A stretch of 64,000 nucleotides of DNA, from contig NZ_JQCF01000003.1 of the NCBI RefSeq assembly GCF_001438805.1, forward strand, positions 1 through 64,000. Direction: 5' to 3'. The notes under the pieces were generated by a model, which searched no databases, was not told the DNA's origin, and worked only from the letters and a program-made list of their open reading frames with translations. Positions within the stretch are counted from its first letter, which is position 1. Each line of letters begins with the position of its first letter. The stretch comes from Companilactobacillus kimchiensis (lineage in GTDB: Bacteria > Bacillota > Bacilli > Lactobacillales > Lactobacillaceae). The translations under genes and the position numbers were made by a program. Positions 16,152 through 24,595 of the stretch are shown here, one piece after another.

Positions 16152-16320
16152 CTTCCCGTCTTCCGCAAAAATTGGGAATAGGCTGGAACGCTGGGGGCAT
16201 CGTTTGAAGCCAACTCAGGTTCAGAGTTGTCTCCAAATCGAGCCTTTTTCTAAATTGGCTAAGTGCGCCAATTAAGAAAAATTTCCCGGCTGAGCCTATT
16301 CCCAATTTTTACTCCAGACT
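16152..16320 (-). repeat. family-1 structured repeat, copy C
   Basis: Full copy in reverse orientation. On the minus strand the outer stem pairs AAAAATTGGGAATAGGCT with AGCCTATTCCCAATTTTT (18 bp, perfect), with inner arms and the conserved GCGTTCCAGCC and GGAAGACGG blocks. Compared with copies A and B both sides of the stem have changed together. Confidence 0.75.
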
Positions 16321-16374
16321 AAATCCTACGATTATTTAATTGTTTTCTTAATGAAAATAATAGTATTAAATTTC

Positions 16375-16410
16375 AAAAAGCCCATATCACCATAGGATAT
16401 GAGCTTTTTT
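16375..16410. terminator. terminator-like hairpin
   Basis: AAAAAGCCCATATC pairs with GATATGAGCTTTTTT around a short loop. It may end the glucosaminidase transcript or one made from the repeat. Confidence 0.65.
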
Positions 16411-16555
16411 GATATAAATTTTAATAAACCAATATTTCTAAAAAAAATTAAACCAAACTAAAAACATCCATCAAGCGTAATTTCATCTCAGTCTAGTTTC
16501 CTTAAATTTATAAATATTTAGTAGATTTTAAATATTCAATATTGAAAATAAAAGA

Positions 16556-16721
16556 TTAGCTCGGAGCAAGGAAGAAAAATAGCTCAATAGCCAAATTTGA
16601 CTTAGCTGGCGGGCTTGGCCAGTTTAGTCAAAGGCCAAGCTTTAAGACTCTTGGAACAAGAGGCTTAAAGTTGTGCCGGCTATGTTCCAGCTATTTTTTC
16701 TTCCTTGTGGAGAGTGGCAGG
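16556..16721 (+). repeat. family-1 structured repeat, copy D
   Basis: Full copy. The outer stem pairs GGAAGAAAAATAGCT with AGCTATTTTTTCTTCC, quite different bases from A-C but paired. Inner arms: TTTGACTTAGCTGG / CCAGTTTAGTCAAA and CTTTAAGACTCTTG / CAAGAGGCTTAAAG. The ends carry GTTCCAGC and GTGGCAGG. Confidence 0.75.
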
Positions 16722-16739
16722 TTAACAACAACTCTATTA

Positions 16740-16769
16740 ACTTACGCTTTAACCCATCGTAAGTAAGAA
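16740..16769 (-). repeat. right terminal inverted repeat
   Basis: Partner of 16114-16143 (28 of 30 identical in inverted orientation). Together they enclose 656 bp. No transposase or clear target-site duplication is visible. Confidence 0.8.
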
Positions 16770-16908
16770 CAAAAAACTTTTTTGATTTTCTGTAAATTAC
16801 GCTAAAGAATTGTAAATTGTGTCAAATATTGTTTCTTGAAATTTAGTTTTCTGATATATTCAAATCGTATCCTAAGTTGATGCAAAATAAATATTAACAG
16901 GAGTTTTT

Positions 16909-17676
16909 ATGATTTCTTTATTTCAGTTTCAAGATATAGAGATTAGTAAAGAACGTCTATTAAATAATTGTTTGGGCAGTTTATATCTGTATGAACCGTT
17001 TGAGGTTGATAATCAGATAATTGCACTTTTGGATATTTCCCAAGATAAGGATTCTCGTGGTAATTCGTTGGTTGTCCATGAAAGGTTAGGCGTGTTCTTT
17101 GATTCAAGAACAACTAAGGAATTAGTCAATGAATTTTATAAGATCAATGGGACTGGTTTTGCAACTGGAAAAATTTTGTCAGGCATTTTTAAATTGAGGC
17201 ATACGCCATTTGTTTTTGCCTATGTATCTTATATGCCAATGACGGGTGGCAGTCGGAAAAATGTTGACTGGATTGGTTTACAATTTATTGACCGATATTC
17301 TCAAAAAGAAAAATTTGCACATTTTGTAACAGTTCATGGTTTTGAAATAAAGTTATCTTTTCCTCGTGGTGATCTAGAAAAAAGAATTCACGATGTTTGT
17401 ATGTTAAGTGAAAAATCGGTTCTATTTTTTGAGAAATTATTGACAGGTGGGTTAGCCGAATTGAAACCTTCTAATATAACTGGAGTTTTACGTAGATTTG
17501 AAAAATGTGAATGCTTACGTCACAAAAAGATTGTAAGGAAAGTGTTAAATATTAATTCTGCATGTGACAAAATTTTGAAATACTTATTAACTCATATGGG
17601 AGTTGAAGAACCAGAGGCTGAAACACTGATTTCCTTTTATCGCCAGAATATTAATAAATGTAAAAAACTATACTGA
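16909..17676 (+). CDS. ComK-like competence regulator (tentative), 255 aa
   Basis: The centre of the protein resembles ComK: a strand pair ERLGVFFDSRTTKELVNEFY, then KLRHTPFVFAYVSYMPMTGG followed by VDWIGLQFI, in positions where ComK has the HKPPI and FPT...CxWI elements, then a helix with basic residues. ComK activates the DNA-uptake genes. This protein is about 60 residues longer than Bacillus ComK, with an extra Cys/Lys-rich C-terminus (FEKCECLRHKKIVRKVLNIN). Support comes from its neighbour, a sigma factor of the ComX/SigH type. A weak GGAG site precedes the ATG. The call is tentative. Confidence 0.45.
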   Translation: MISLFQFQDIEISKERLLNNCLGSLYLYEPFEVDNQIIALLDISQDKDSRGNSLVVHERLGVFFDSRTTKELVNEFYKINGTGFATGKILSGIFKLRHTPFVFAYVSYMPMTGGSRKNVDWIGLQFIDRYSQKEKFAHFVTVHGFEIKLSFPRGDLEKRIHDVCMLSEKSVLFFEKLLTGGLAELKPSNITGVLRRFEKCECLRHKKIVRKVLNINSACDKILKYLLTHMGVEEPEAETLISFYRQNINKCKKLY

Positions 17677-17684
17677 AATAATTC

Positions 17685-17711
17685 AAAAAGCGCTCAAGAT
17701 GGGCGTTTTTT
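17685..17711 (+). terminator. terminator after ComK-like gene
   Basis: AAAAAGCGCTC pairs with GGGCGTTTTTT around a short loop. Confidence 0.7.
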
Positions 17712-17806
17712 ATTTTGCCTGAATTTTTAAATCCCATCAGAACAAAGATTCTGATTTATTTTGGCAACTAATATTACAATGCTAAATTAGTTATATTAAT
17801 TTATGC

Positions 17807-17820
17807 CACAAGCGCTTGTG
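17807..17820. promoter_or_regulatory. perfect 14-bp palindrome before sigma factor gene
   Basis: CACAAGCGCTTGTG is its own reverse complement. It lies just after a TATATT -10-like box (17792-17797) and before the ribosome site of the sigma gene. The core AAGCGCTT is typical of LacI/CcpA-type operators, although the ends do not match the cre consensus. Confidence 0.5.
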
Positions 17821-17844
17821 AGTAAATCAAAGGAACTCACAGAT

Positions 17845-18339
17845 ATGGCTAATCTCGAATCAGGTTTTCAACATGCTCTCGACAATCAAAAATTGATCCA
17901 TGGTGTCTTAAAACGGGTTCATATTTTTACGACTCGTTGTGATTATGATGACTATTTTCAAGAAGCAATGATTCTTTATGCCCAAACCTATGTAAAATAC
18001 TGTCAGCATGAAGACGATTTGTCTAAATTCAAGGCGTATGTTTTTCAAAAATTAACATGGCGTCTGACGGATATGTTGCGACAAGAGAAAAAATATTATG
18101 ATGTTCATAGTTTGGAGGAATTCGATTTTCAACGAGTCCCGGAGGAAGATATTAGAGCTGATTTGGAGTTTGTGAATTTTGCCGAACTAACGGAAATGGA
18201 CCAAATTATATTGCAGGAGCATTTCATAGAAGAACAGCCGCTAGTAATATTGGCGAAGCGTTATAACCATAGTTCACGTAACCTGAGATACTGCCGCAAT
18301 AGGCTTTTGCAAAAATTACAACATATGAGCGTTCGTTGA
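17845..18339 (+). CDS. sigma-70-family factor, ComX/SigH-like, 164 aa
   Basis: The start at 17845 (MANLESGFQHAL) follows AAAGGA; an upstream ATG at 17803 has no ribosome site and would put the palindrome inside the gene. Region 2 is visible as CDYDDYFQEAMILYAQTYVKYC and LSKFKAYVFQKLTWRLTDMLRQEKKYYD; region 4 as LTEMDQIILQEHFIEEQPLVILAKRYNHSSRNLRYCRNRLLQKL, a helix-turn-helix. No anti-sigma gene is adjacent. Small sigma factors of this shape in lactobacilli are ComX/SigH homologues that drive late competence genes. The neighbouring ComK-like gene fits that role. Confidence 0.75.
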   Translation: MANLESGFQHALDNQKLIHGVLKRVHIFTTRCDYDDYFQEAMILYAQTYVKYCQHEDDLSKFKAYVFQKLTWRLTDMLRQEKKYYDVHSLEEFDFQRVPEEDIRADLEFVNFAELTEMDQIILQEHFIEEQPLVILAKRYNHSSRNLRYCRNRLLQKLQHMSVR

Positions 18340-18442
18340 ATTTTACCATCTGGTTACAGGTGTATTACTTTTATCAAATTTGTGAAAAAACTTGTTATAA
18401 TTTATACGTTAAGGAAATTAACGGCGGGAAGGAAATATTATA

Positions 18443-19405
18443 ATGGTATCAAAAAAGAAGATTATGACAACCATGGTTACATCAGTAGCTTTGGCTAGTA
18501 TCAGTTTTACAGCAGTAGGACAAGTTGTTCCGCAATTAGGTTCAAACGTTCAGGCAACAAAGGCTGCTACATCAGCAATCAATGACTATATAAATAATAA
18601 CAACATTCAACCAGTTGGAATAACTAACCAAGAGGGTACATTCACTCAATGGAATGGTTATGAAAATGGTGTTGGTAAGCCAGAAGGTGTTGTTATTCAT
18701 GAAACAGCTACACCTGGCGCTACAGCACAAAACGAAGCTACTTATTTTAATCGTGAATGGTCAAACATTTACACATATGTTCATGCTTTCGTCGATAACA
18801 ATGAAATTTTGAATATTAAAAACACTGACTATACAGTTTGGGGCGCTGGTCCTACAGCTAATGCTAAATTTGTCCAAGTTGAATTGTGTGAAGTTTCAAC
18901 TACTGACGCTTTTGCCAGATCAGTCGCTAACCAAGCTTTCTACACAGCTTCAAAATTAGTTCAATATAACTTGCCATTTACACCTGGCGTAACTGTTATG
19001 TCACATAATGATGTATCAAAGAAGTGGGGCGAAACAACTCACACTGATCCCGTTGGCTACTTTGCAAACTGGGGTTACAGCATGGATCAATTCTATGATC
19101 TTGTTGGTAAGTATTATAACCAATTAAAGGGAACAACTAGTGGTGGTACCGATACTACAGATACTAATTCAGGTGGTACTGATATTGGTAACTCACATAA
19201 CATCAGAGTTAAGAATTCCAACGGTGGTTTTGTTAAATTAGTTAGTTTCAAAGATGATGGAACAGCAGTACCTGTTGAAGTTCGTGCTTTAGCTAATAAT
19301 ACACTTTGGTATACTGATCAAACTAAGGATTACGACGGTGTTACATATCATCGTGTATCTACTAACGAATGGGTCGACAATAGTTACGTAATTGGAAATA
19401 ACTAA
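18443..19405 (+). CDS. SLAP-anchored N-acetylmuramoyl-L-alanine amidase, 320 aa
   Basis: A signal peptide (about residues 1-36) precedes an Amidase_2/PGRP-type domain (about 55-225). The expected zinc ligands are the His in VVIHETATPG, and the His residues in VMSHNDVSKKWGETTHTDP; the WGAG turn is also present. Such enzymes cut the bond between muramic acid and the stem peptide. A Gly/Thr/Asp linker leads to one C-terminal SLAP-like domain (about 245-318, RVSTNEWVDN). GGAAGGAAA precedes the ATG. It is the second peptidoglycan hydrolase here with SLAP anchoring. Confidence 0.87.
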   Translation: MVSKKKIMTTMVTSVALASISFTAVGQVVPQLGSNVQATKAATSAINDYINNNNIQPVGITNQEGTFTQWNGYENGVGKPEGVVIHETATPGATAQNEATYFNREWSNIYTYVHAFVDNNEILNIKNTDYTVWGAGPTANAKFVQVELCEVSTTDAFARSVANQAFYTASKLVQYNLPFTPGVTVMSHNDVSKKWGETTHTDPVGYFANWGYSMDQFYDLVGKYYNQLKGTTSGGTDTTDTNSGGTDIGNSHNIRVKNSNGGFVKLVSFKDDGTAVPVEVRALANNTLWYTDQTKDYDGVTYHRVSTNEWVDNSYVIGNN

Positions 19406-19464
19406 ACTAGGCCTATAATTGATATACTTTAGTAATAAATTTTAATTTCATAAAAGAATATTAC

Positions 19465-19496
19465 AAAAGACGCGCTGAAAAGCGGGTCTTTTTTTG
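19465..19496 (+). terminator. terminator of amidase gene
   Basis: AAAAGACGCGCT pairs with AGCGGGTCTTTT across GAAA, followed by T. Confidence 0.85.
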
Positions 19497-19570
19497 CTAT
19501 CATTATTCATTAATAGAGAGTAATGGGGAAGTTGTATAATTGTTGTTAGAGAAAGGGCTTGTGAAGTGAT

Positions 19571-20998
19571 ATGGGAAAGAAATTTTATATTGTTCTGAGT
19601 CTTTTGTGTCTATTTGCCGTAATTTTAGTTGGCTGTAAACCAAAAGAAACTTCTAACATTGTCGCCGCGGATAAAACTTGGTATTTATATCAAGACCAGG
19701 GTGAGAATGATACGGTATCAATTAAATTTTTGAAGAACCAACGAGCTGAAGTGAAGGATACTTCAACTATTGACGGTAAAGTGGGGATCAATCGTTTTAA
19801 CAGTCAATTTGATAATCCACAATATGTGTTGGATCGTGACGGTAAGACTATCACCTTCAAGACTGCCAAGACTAATTTGGTTTTAAAAATCGTCAAAACT
19901 TATCATGAAAATGTTTATGGAAAACATATGAAGGGTTATTTGGTTGAATCGGGGGGACAGAACTACAAGTTCGCTTACATTACCAAACGTGATAAACAGT
20001 CGAATGTTAGTAAATCACAGAAATCAAAATCACAGACAATAGCATATGATCAATTACCAGATCATGTCTTAAACGTTGATAACGACACCACACCATTGAC
20101 GGAAAATAATGCGATGGTTGGAAATTATGACTTTTCTACGATTGTTGATTATCGGCGGACAGATGGTAACTTAACGATTAATCAAAATGGAACTTATCAA
20201 ATGACTTTGACAGAACATTCAGCACAGAAGTTGTCTGATAAAACTGACAGTAAAGTTGTTATGACTACTTTGATTGAAAGTGGAAATGTTCAAAGTCTGT
20301 ATGGAAAGGTCTATTTAACGGCTAAAAATTTATTGACGATTGATTATTATTATCATGGTCAAAATCAGGATCGACTTTTGCCTAAAAGTGTTAATTTGAA
20401 AGTCAATTCCAAAGTGACTGGTAATCAAATTGACCGTTCCAAGATTCGGATGGAGGAGGACTCGGGACAGTTGTACTTGTTCTCCAGTGACTATACGGTG
20501 CGTGTGAAGGATGGTCAGAGCAATACGAAGGCAAATCTACTAACTAAGTCTGATAGCACGCAAACAAGCTTAAAAGATGCCATAACGCAAACGAAAGATT
20601 ATTATGATAAGTATGAGAGCAATCCTTTGTCTTCTAACGCTGATCTGATGCAATTAGTGGGGGCTATTTCAGATGATCACAACAAGAAAATTGGTAGTAT
20701 TGGCGTTAATTTTGGTGACCAATATGGTACTAATTTACAACCCAATGACTATCAAGGGATAAGTGTTAATGGCAGTAAACAGCCATTGATGCAGTATATG
20801 TTTTTGGTATCGCCATCAGCTTATGCAGAAAGTGGTCCAGCTGTAACAACCACTAAAGGTAAGTTTTTGATTTATGGTTCACTAGATAATAAATTATTCC
20901 TATTAAAGCAACCAGATAAAGATTCAACAACGGTGACATGGACGATGGTCAAAGATTTCCCATTGAATGTACCTAAATTGAAATTCAGCTTGAACTAA
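19571..20998 (+). CDS. large extracellular lipoprotein of unknown function, 475 aa
   Basis: The N-terminus MGKKFYIVLSLLCLFAVILVGCK has a clear lipobox (LVGC). The mature protein looks beta-rich, with a repeated pattern of a short strand run ending in an aromatic (GNYDFSTIVDYRRTDGNL, NQNGTYQMTL) as in lipocalin-like or DUF-type lipoproteins. I do not recognise the family. The stop is 15 bases before the YdcF-like gene, so it heads an envelope operon of three or four genes. Confidence 0.7.
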   Translation: MGKKFYIVLSLLCLFAVILVGCKPKETSNIVAADKTWYLYQDQGENDTVSIKFLKNQRAEVKDTSTIDGKVGINRFNSQFDNPQYVLDRDGKTITFKTAKTNLVLKIVKTYHENVYGKHMKGYLVESGGQNYKFAYITKRDKQSNVSKSQKSKSQTIAYDQLPDHVLNVDNDTTPLTENNAMVGNYDFSTIVDYRRTDGNLTINQNGTYQMTLTEHSAQKLSDKTDSKVVMTTLIESGNVQSLYGKVYLTAKNLLTIDYYYHGQNQDRLLPKSVNLKVNSKVTGNQIDRSKIRMEEDSGQLYLFSSDYTVRVKDGQSNTKANLLTKSDSTQTSLKDAITQTKDYYDKYESNPLSSNADLMQLVGAISDDHNKKIGSIGVNFGDQYGTNLQPNDYQGISVNGSKQPLMQYMFLVSPSAYAESGPAVTTTKGKFLIYGSLDNKLFLLKQPDKDSTTVTWTMVKDFPLNVPKLKFSLN

Positions 20999-21013
20999 GC
21001 TGTGGAGGGAAAT

Positions 21014-21811
21014 ATGAATTTTTTATTGATGATTGCTGTCACAGTAATCGAAGCGTTGATTATTTATAAAATTAGATTTGTCTATAGTCGCCAGCCGACT
21101 TGGGCAATTATTTTATCAAGTTCAACAATTTTTATTTTTTATCTTATTTCCCGATTAACGGTCAACAAGTTTGTGCGGGCCTATACGTTTAACTTTGCGA
21201 CAATCAATTTGATTTTTTTAGTTGTCATGTTGATATACATGTGGCAACTGAATCGTGACTTGAGAGATTTGCGGGCCATGAGTGGAACGGATTTTTTGAT
21301 TGTATTAGGTAATAAATGTATGAGTTCGCATGTGCCACCAATTTTAGCAGGACGCCTTGATAAAGCGATTGAATTGTACAGTGATACCAAGACTAAACCT
21401 AAGATAATTGTCAGTGGTGGTAAGAGTTCTTTGAAGTTGGATACTGAAGCTTCATTAATGAGAAATTATCTCCTTGATGCAGGGATTCCTGAGGAAATGA
21501 TCATTGCTGAGACTAAATCAATCAATACAGTTCAGAATTTGGAATTTTCCGCAATAAAAATTCGTAAAATTTGGCAAAAAGATACTCGTCCAAGGGTTAT
21601 CATAGTAACTAGCGATTATCATATTCCAAGAACCAAATTTCATGCCAAACGTTTGGGTTTAAAAGTTCAATTTGCGGCAGCTGCGACAGTTGAAATGCTG
21701 AAATGGCCAGCAATGTTTCGAGAATTCACGGCCATCATTTGGTATCACCGTTATTCATTGATTACAGTTCTGGGTATGGATATACTATTTTCGTTAAGTA
21801 TGTGTATGTGA
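21014..21811 (+). CDS. YdcF/SanA-like DUF218 membrane protein, 265 aa
   Basis: The ATG at 21014 follows GGAGGGAA; a GTG four codons earlier would overlap that site. Four hydrophobic segments occupy residues about 1-80. The DUF218 domain follows: DFLIVLGNKCMSSHVPPILAGRLDKAI, KIIVSGGKSS, TEASLMRNYLLDAGIP, SINTVQNLEFS and VTSDYHIPR. Family members (ElyC/SanA/YdcF) affect cell-envelope integrity; their chemistry is unsettled. It is 10 bases upstream of the AI-2E-type permease gene. Confidence 0.8.
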   Translation: MNFLLMIAVTVIEALIIYKIRFVYSRQPTWAIILSSSTIFIFYLISRLTVNKFVRAYTFNFATINLIFLVVMLIYMWQLNRDLRDLRAMSGTDFLIVLGNKCMSSHVPPILAGRLDKAIELYSDTKTKPKIIVSGGKSSLKLDTEASLMRNYLLDAGIPEEMIIAETKSINTVQNLEFSAIKIRKIWQKDTRPRVIIVTSDYHIPRTKFHAKRLGLKVQFAAAATVEMLKWPAMFREFTAIIWYHRYSLITVLGMDILFSLSMCM

Positions 21812-21821
21812 GGAGTATTTT

Positions 21822-22877
21822 ATGAGTTTGTACGATAAGTTCGTTGAAAATAAGCGTCTAAGAAGATTCGTCTTGCTACTATTGGTAATAGCGTTATTTT
21901 ATCTATTTCGTAGCATGATGAGTCTTTTCTTATTGACGTTTACCTTTACTTTTTTATCGGTTCAGTTAGTTCGGACCGTACAAAAGAAATTTCCCCGAGT
22001 CAAGCCGATTTGGGTAATGGTGCCAGTGTACTTGATAATTATTGCTTTACTGATTTTTGTTATTACTAATTACGTGCCACAATTGATCAGTCAAACGGTC
22101 AAAATGTTTACTTCGTTACAACACTTTTATGAGAGTAAGGAAGTTCGTTCTAATCCATATTTGGATGTGATTTATAACTATTTACAACAGATTAATCTTG
22201 ATAACCAGATCAAAGCAGCGGTAACGCAGGTTGTTAATTATATTAGTAGTGTTGGTGCGATTGGCTTTAACATTGTCATTTCTTTCTTACTGAGTTTCTT
22301 CTATACCAGTCAGGTCGAACAGATGAATGCTTTTGGTCGTCAATTCTTAGACAGCAAGTATAGTTGGTTATTCTCAGACTTGTTCTACTATGGTAAGAAA
22401 TTTGTGAATACTTTTGGAGTAGTTTTGGAAGCTCAATTAATGATTGCGGTCGTTAATACAGCTTTAACAACTATCACTTTATTATTCATGAAGATGCCTG
22501 GGGTAATTGCTTTAGCAGCGATGGTCTTTATTCTTTCATTGATTCCGGTCGCTGGAGTAATCATTTCCTTGATACCATTGAGTTTCGTCGCTTATTCAGT
22601 TGGTGGCATTCGTTATGTTATTTATATTGTGATCATGATCGTAGTGATTCACTTGATTGAAACATATTTCCTAAATCCACAATTTATGTCTAGCATGACA
22701 CATTTACCAATTTTCTTTACCTTTGTCGTATTGATTGTTTCGGAAGAGTTGTTAGGAACATGGGGCTTAGTCATTGGTATTCCAATTTTCGTGTTCTTCC
22801 TTGATATTCTGGGAGTTCATTCAATTAGTAGTGGTGGAACTAAAAAGAAACGATTTAAATTTAAGAAATCGTTATAA
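21822..22877 (+). CDS. AI-2E/PerM-family membrane protein, 351 aa
   Basis: Eight hydrophobic segments with the family's central amphipathic stretch (SQTVKMFTSLQHFYESKEVRSNPYL) and late FLNPQFMSSMTHLPIFFTFVVLIVSEELLGTWGLVIGIP block, which is the AI-2E transporter signature. Family members include the TqsA exporter and sodium/proton antiporters; the substrate here cannot be read. The C-terminus is strongly basic (KKKRFKFKKSL). GAGGAG precedes the ATG. Third gene of the envelope operon. Confidence 0.82.
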   Translation: MSLYDKFVENKRLRRFVLLLLVIALFYLFRSMMSLFLLTFTFTFLSVQLVRTVQKKFPRVKPIWVMVPVYLIIIALLIFVITNYVPQLISQTVKMFTSLQHFYESKEVRSNPYLDVIYNYLQQINLDNQIKAAVTQVVNYISSVGAIGFNIVISFLLSFFYTSQVEQMNAFGRQFLDSKYSWLFSDLFYYGKKFVNTFGVVLEAQLMIAVVNTALTTITLLFMKMPGVIALAAMVFILSLIPVAGVIISLIPLSFVAYSVGGIRYVIYIVIMIVVIHLIETYFLNPQFMSSMTHLPIFFTFVVLIVSEELLGTWGLVIGIPIFVFFLDILGVHSISSGGTKKKRFKFKKSL

Positions 22878-22949
22878 ATGAATTTAAGGTATACTTGTCA
22901 TATATAATGAAGTTAATGCAGTCAACTGACGTAGATGGGAGATTAAGTT

Positions 22950-24446
22950 ATGTCATTTTTCGATAGAAAAAACAAAGATAACGATGATAATTATTCTGGT
23001 CTAAATGATTCTTCGTACCAAAATCCTCAACCGGATCAAAATAGTTTTGATCAAGCACAAAATCAATTTAATAATGCACCAGGGATGGGGACACAGTTCG
23101 CGCCTGATGATCAAAATTTCAATAATACTAACAATAATAATGCCAATAATGGTAATAATTATTTCTTTGATCAAAATCAACCACAGCAACCGGTTCAACC
23201 TCAACCACAGTCTCAAAACCAACAACCACAAGAGCAAGCTCAGCCCCAACAGTCCTCTCAACCAATGATGGATAATGGTAGTGATGAATGGCAGTATACA
23301 GAACAAAGTTTGCAAAGTACCTTGGATCAAAGTAGTGACCTAAAGGCACAATTGCGTAGTCAACTATTGGCTGACCGTAGTTATTGCAATCATATTTTAC
23401 GTAATGTTGGTAGTGACCAAGTTGATGCCAGAAAACAAGCCACTGATCAAATCAGTTCTATCAACGCTTCTTTGAAACAGTGGTTTGGTACTGATGAAAT
23501 GGCTAATGAAGTCTATTTGGATAACAACCGTGAATATTACGTCTTTACTGACGATATTGCAGCTAACCCAGATACTACCGTTAGTTCAATGTGGCAACAA
23601 ATAACAATGACTTTATCTGATAAGGGATTGTTGGCTAATGCTATTTCCGTTACCTATAATGATCAAGTTGATCAGACTTGGATGAACTATCAAAATGCTG
23701 GTTTTGTTGATGGAAACTCATTCTTGTTGAATATGTACAATGAATTGCAAGGTCGTAATACGAATGTACCAGTGACTCCAGCTGAAATTCCATTCGATGC
23801 GGATTATCAAGTACAACATACTAGTGATAAAGTCGATAAAATTTTGGATGCTGATGATAAATTGGTTATGGAAGTTTCTAGAAGTGCTAATCATCAATTA
23901 CAAATTATTCGCCATTACAAGAGCAATAGCTTGTTGAGTCGTGATATTTTTGATGTTAATGGAGTTATTTCCGCAACTCAATTCTATGATCATCGTAATG
24001 CTAATAAAGTCGTCCGTGAGAACTTTTATCGTCAAGATGGAACACTGGTCTTGATTAAGAGTTATACCGCTGATGAGCCTTATATCCAACTATTCAGTGA
24101 AGGTAATGTTTTGATCAGTACCTTTGATAGTGATGAAGAATTAATTGTTTGGTGGATGAAGAATAAGGCTTTGAAACAAACTGATGCAACTATCTTTATT
24201 TCTGTAAATTCAGAATATTATAAGAAGATGCTAAGTCTACGTGATAATGGTATTGAAGTTATCCCAATCGTTATGAAACAGAGTGAGAACGCTGATGCTG
24301 TTTCTGATTTGATTGAGGGTAAAGACAAGGTAGCTGCTGTATTCGTAGGTTCTGATCAAGTAAATACTTACTTGAATAAGAGTTCGAAGAATAAATTAGA
24401 TATCACAACTTTAAAAGAAATCGATACACCAATTTATAAACAATAG
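22950..24446 (+). CDS. Asn/Gln-rich protein with glycosyltransferase-like C-terminus, 498 aa
   Basis: Residues about 1-115 are low-complexity Asn/Gln/Pro/Asp sequence with no signal peptide. Residues about 120-498 look globular: ADRSYCNHILRNV, then LDNNREYYVFTDDIA, and DIFDVNGVISATQFYDHR followed by VRENFYRQDGTLVLIKSY. That last pattern resembles the beta-hairpin region of GtfA/GtfB-type accessory-Sec glycosyltransferases, and the C-terminus (IFISVNSEYYKKMLSLRDNGIEVIP) resembles part of a GT-B fold, but I see no full donor-site motif. GGGAG precedes the ATG. It may be a divergent or adaptor-like GtfB protein. Confidence 0.5.
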   Translation: MSFFDRKNKDNDDNYSGLNDSSYQNPQPDQNSFDQAQNQFNNAPGMGTQFAPDDQNFNNTNNNNANNGNNYFFDQNQPQQPVQPQPQSQNQQPQEQAQPQQSSQPMMDNGSDEWQYTEQSLQSTLDQSSDLKAQLRSQLLADRSYCNHILRNVGSDQVDARKQATDQISSINASLKQWFGTDEMANEVYLDNNREYYVFTDDIAANPDTTVSSMWQQITMTLSDKGLLANAISVTYNDQVDQTWMNYQNAGFVDGNSFLLNMYNELQGRNTNVPVTPAEIPFDADYQVQHTSDKVDKILDADDKLVMEVSRSANHQLQIIRHYKSNSLLSRDIFDVNGVISATQFYDHRNANKVVRENFYRQDGTLVLIKSYTADEPYIQLFSEGNVLISTFDSDEELIVWWMKNKALKQTDATIFISVNSEYYKKMLSLRDNGIEVIPIVMKQSENADAVSDLIEGKDKVAAVFVGSDQVNTYLNKSSKNKLDITTLKEIDTPIYKQ

Positions 24447-24452
24447 AATTTA

Positions 24453-24495
24453 AACAACTCTCAAAAAGATAATCATATTTGAGAGTTGTTTTATT
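24453..24495. terminator. terminator before gpmA
   Basis: ACAACTCTCAAA pairs with TTTGAGAGTTGT, followed by TTTTATTTT. Confidence 0.8.
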
Positions 24496-24595
24496 TTCGC
24501 TATTTTCGTGTAAATTGAAGGTCACTCTCTTTTTTTTATGACTCAAATCGTGTAAAATAAATATTGTTAAAGAAATGAAAAGAGGATCATTACAA

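Larger units (their letters stand above)
16108..16908. other. 800-bp non-coding segment bounded by inverted repeats
   Basis: No gene of credible length or composition is present. The segment contains the 30-bp terminal inverted repeats at 16114-16143 and 16740-16769, two inverted copies (C and D) of the family-1 repeat, and a hairpin at 16375-16410. The last 130 bases are the AT-rich upstream region of the ComK-like gene. Confidence 0.65.

Noticed and set aside
17807-17820. The palindrome as a CcpA cre site
   Set aside because: Only the central AA-N-CG-N-TT agrees; the outer TG and CA bases of the consensus are missing. The site at 45156-45169 fits better.
23001-23349. Long open frames on both strands opposite the Asn/Gln-rich part of the 22950 gene
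   Set aside because: They are caused by the repetitive AAT/CAA codons of the real gene; their products are low-complexity Ile/Leu or Val runs and lack ribosome sites.
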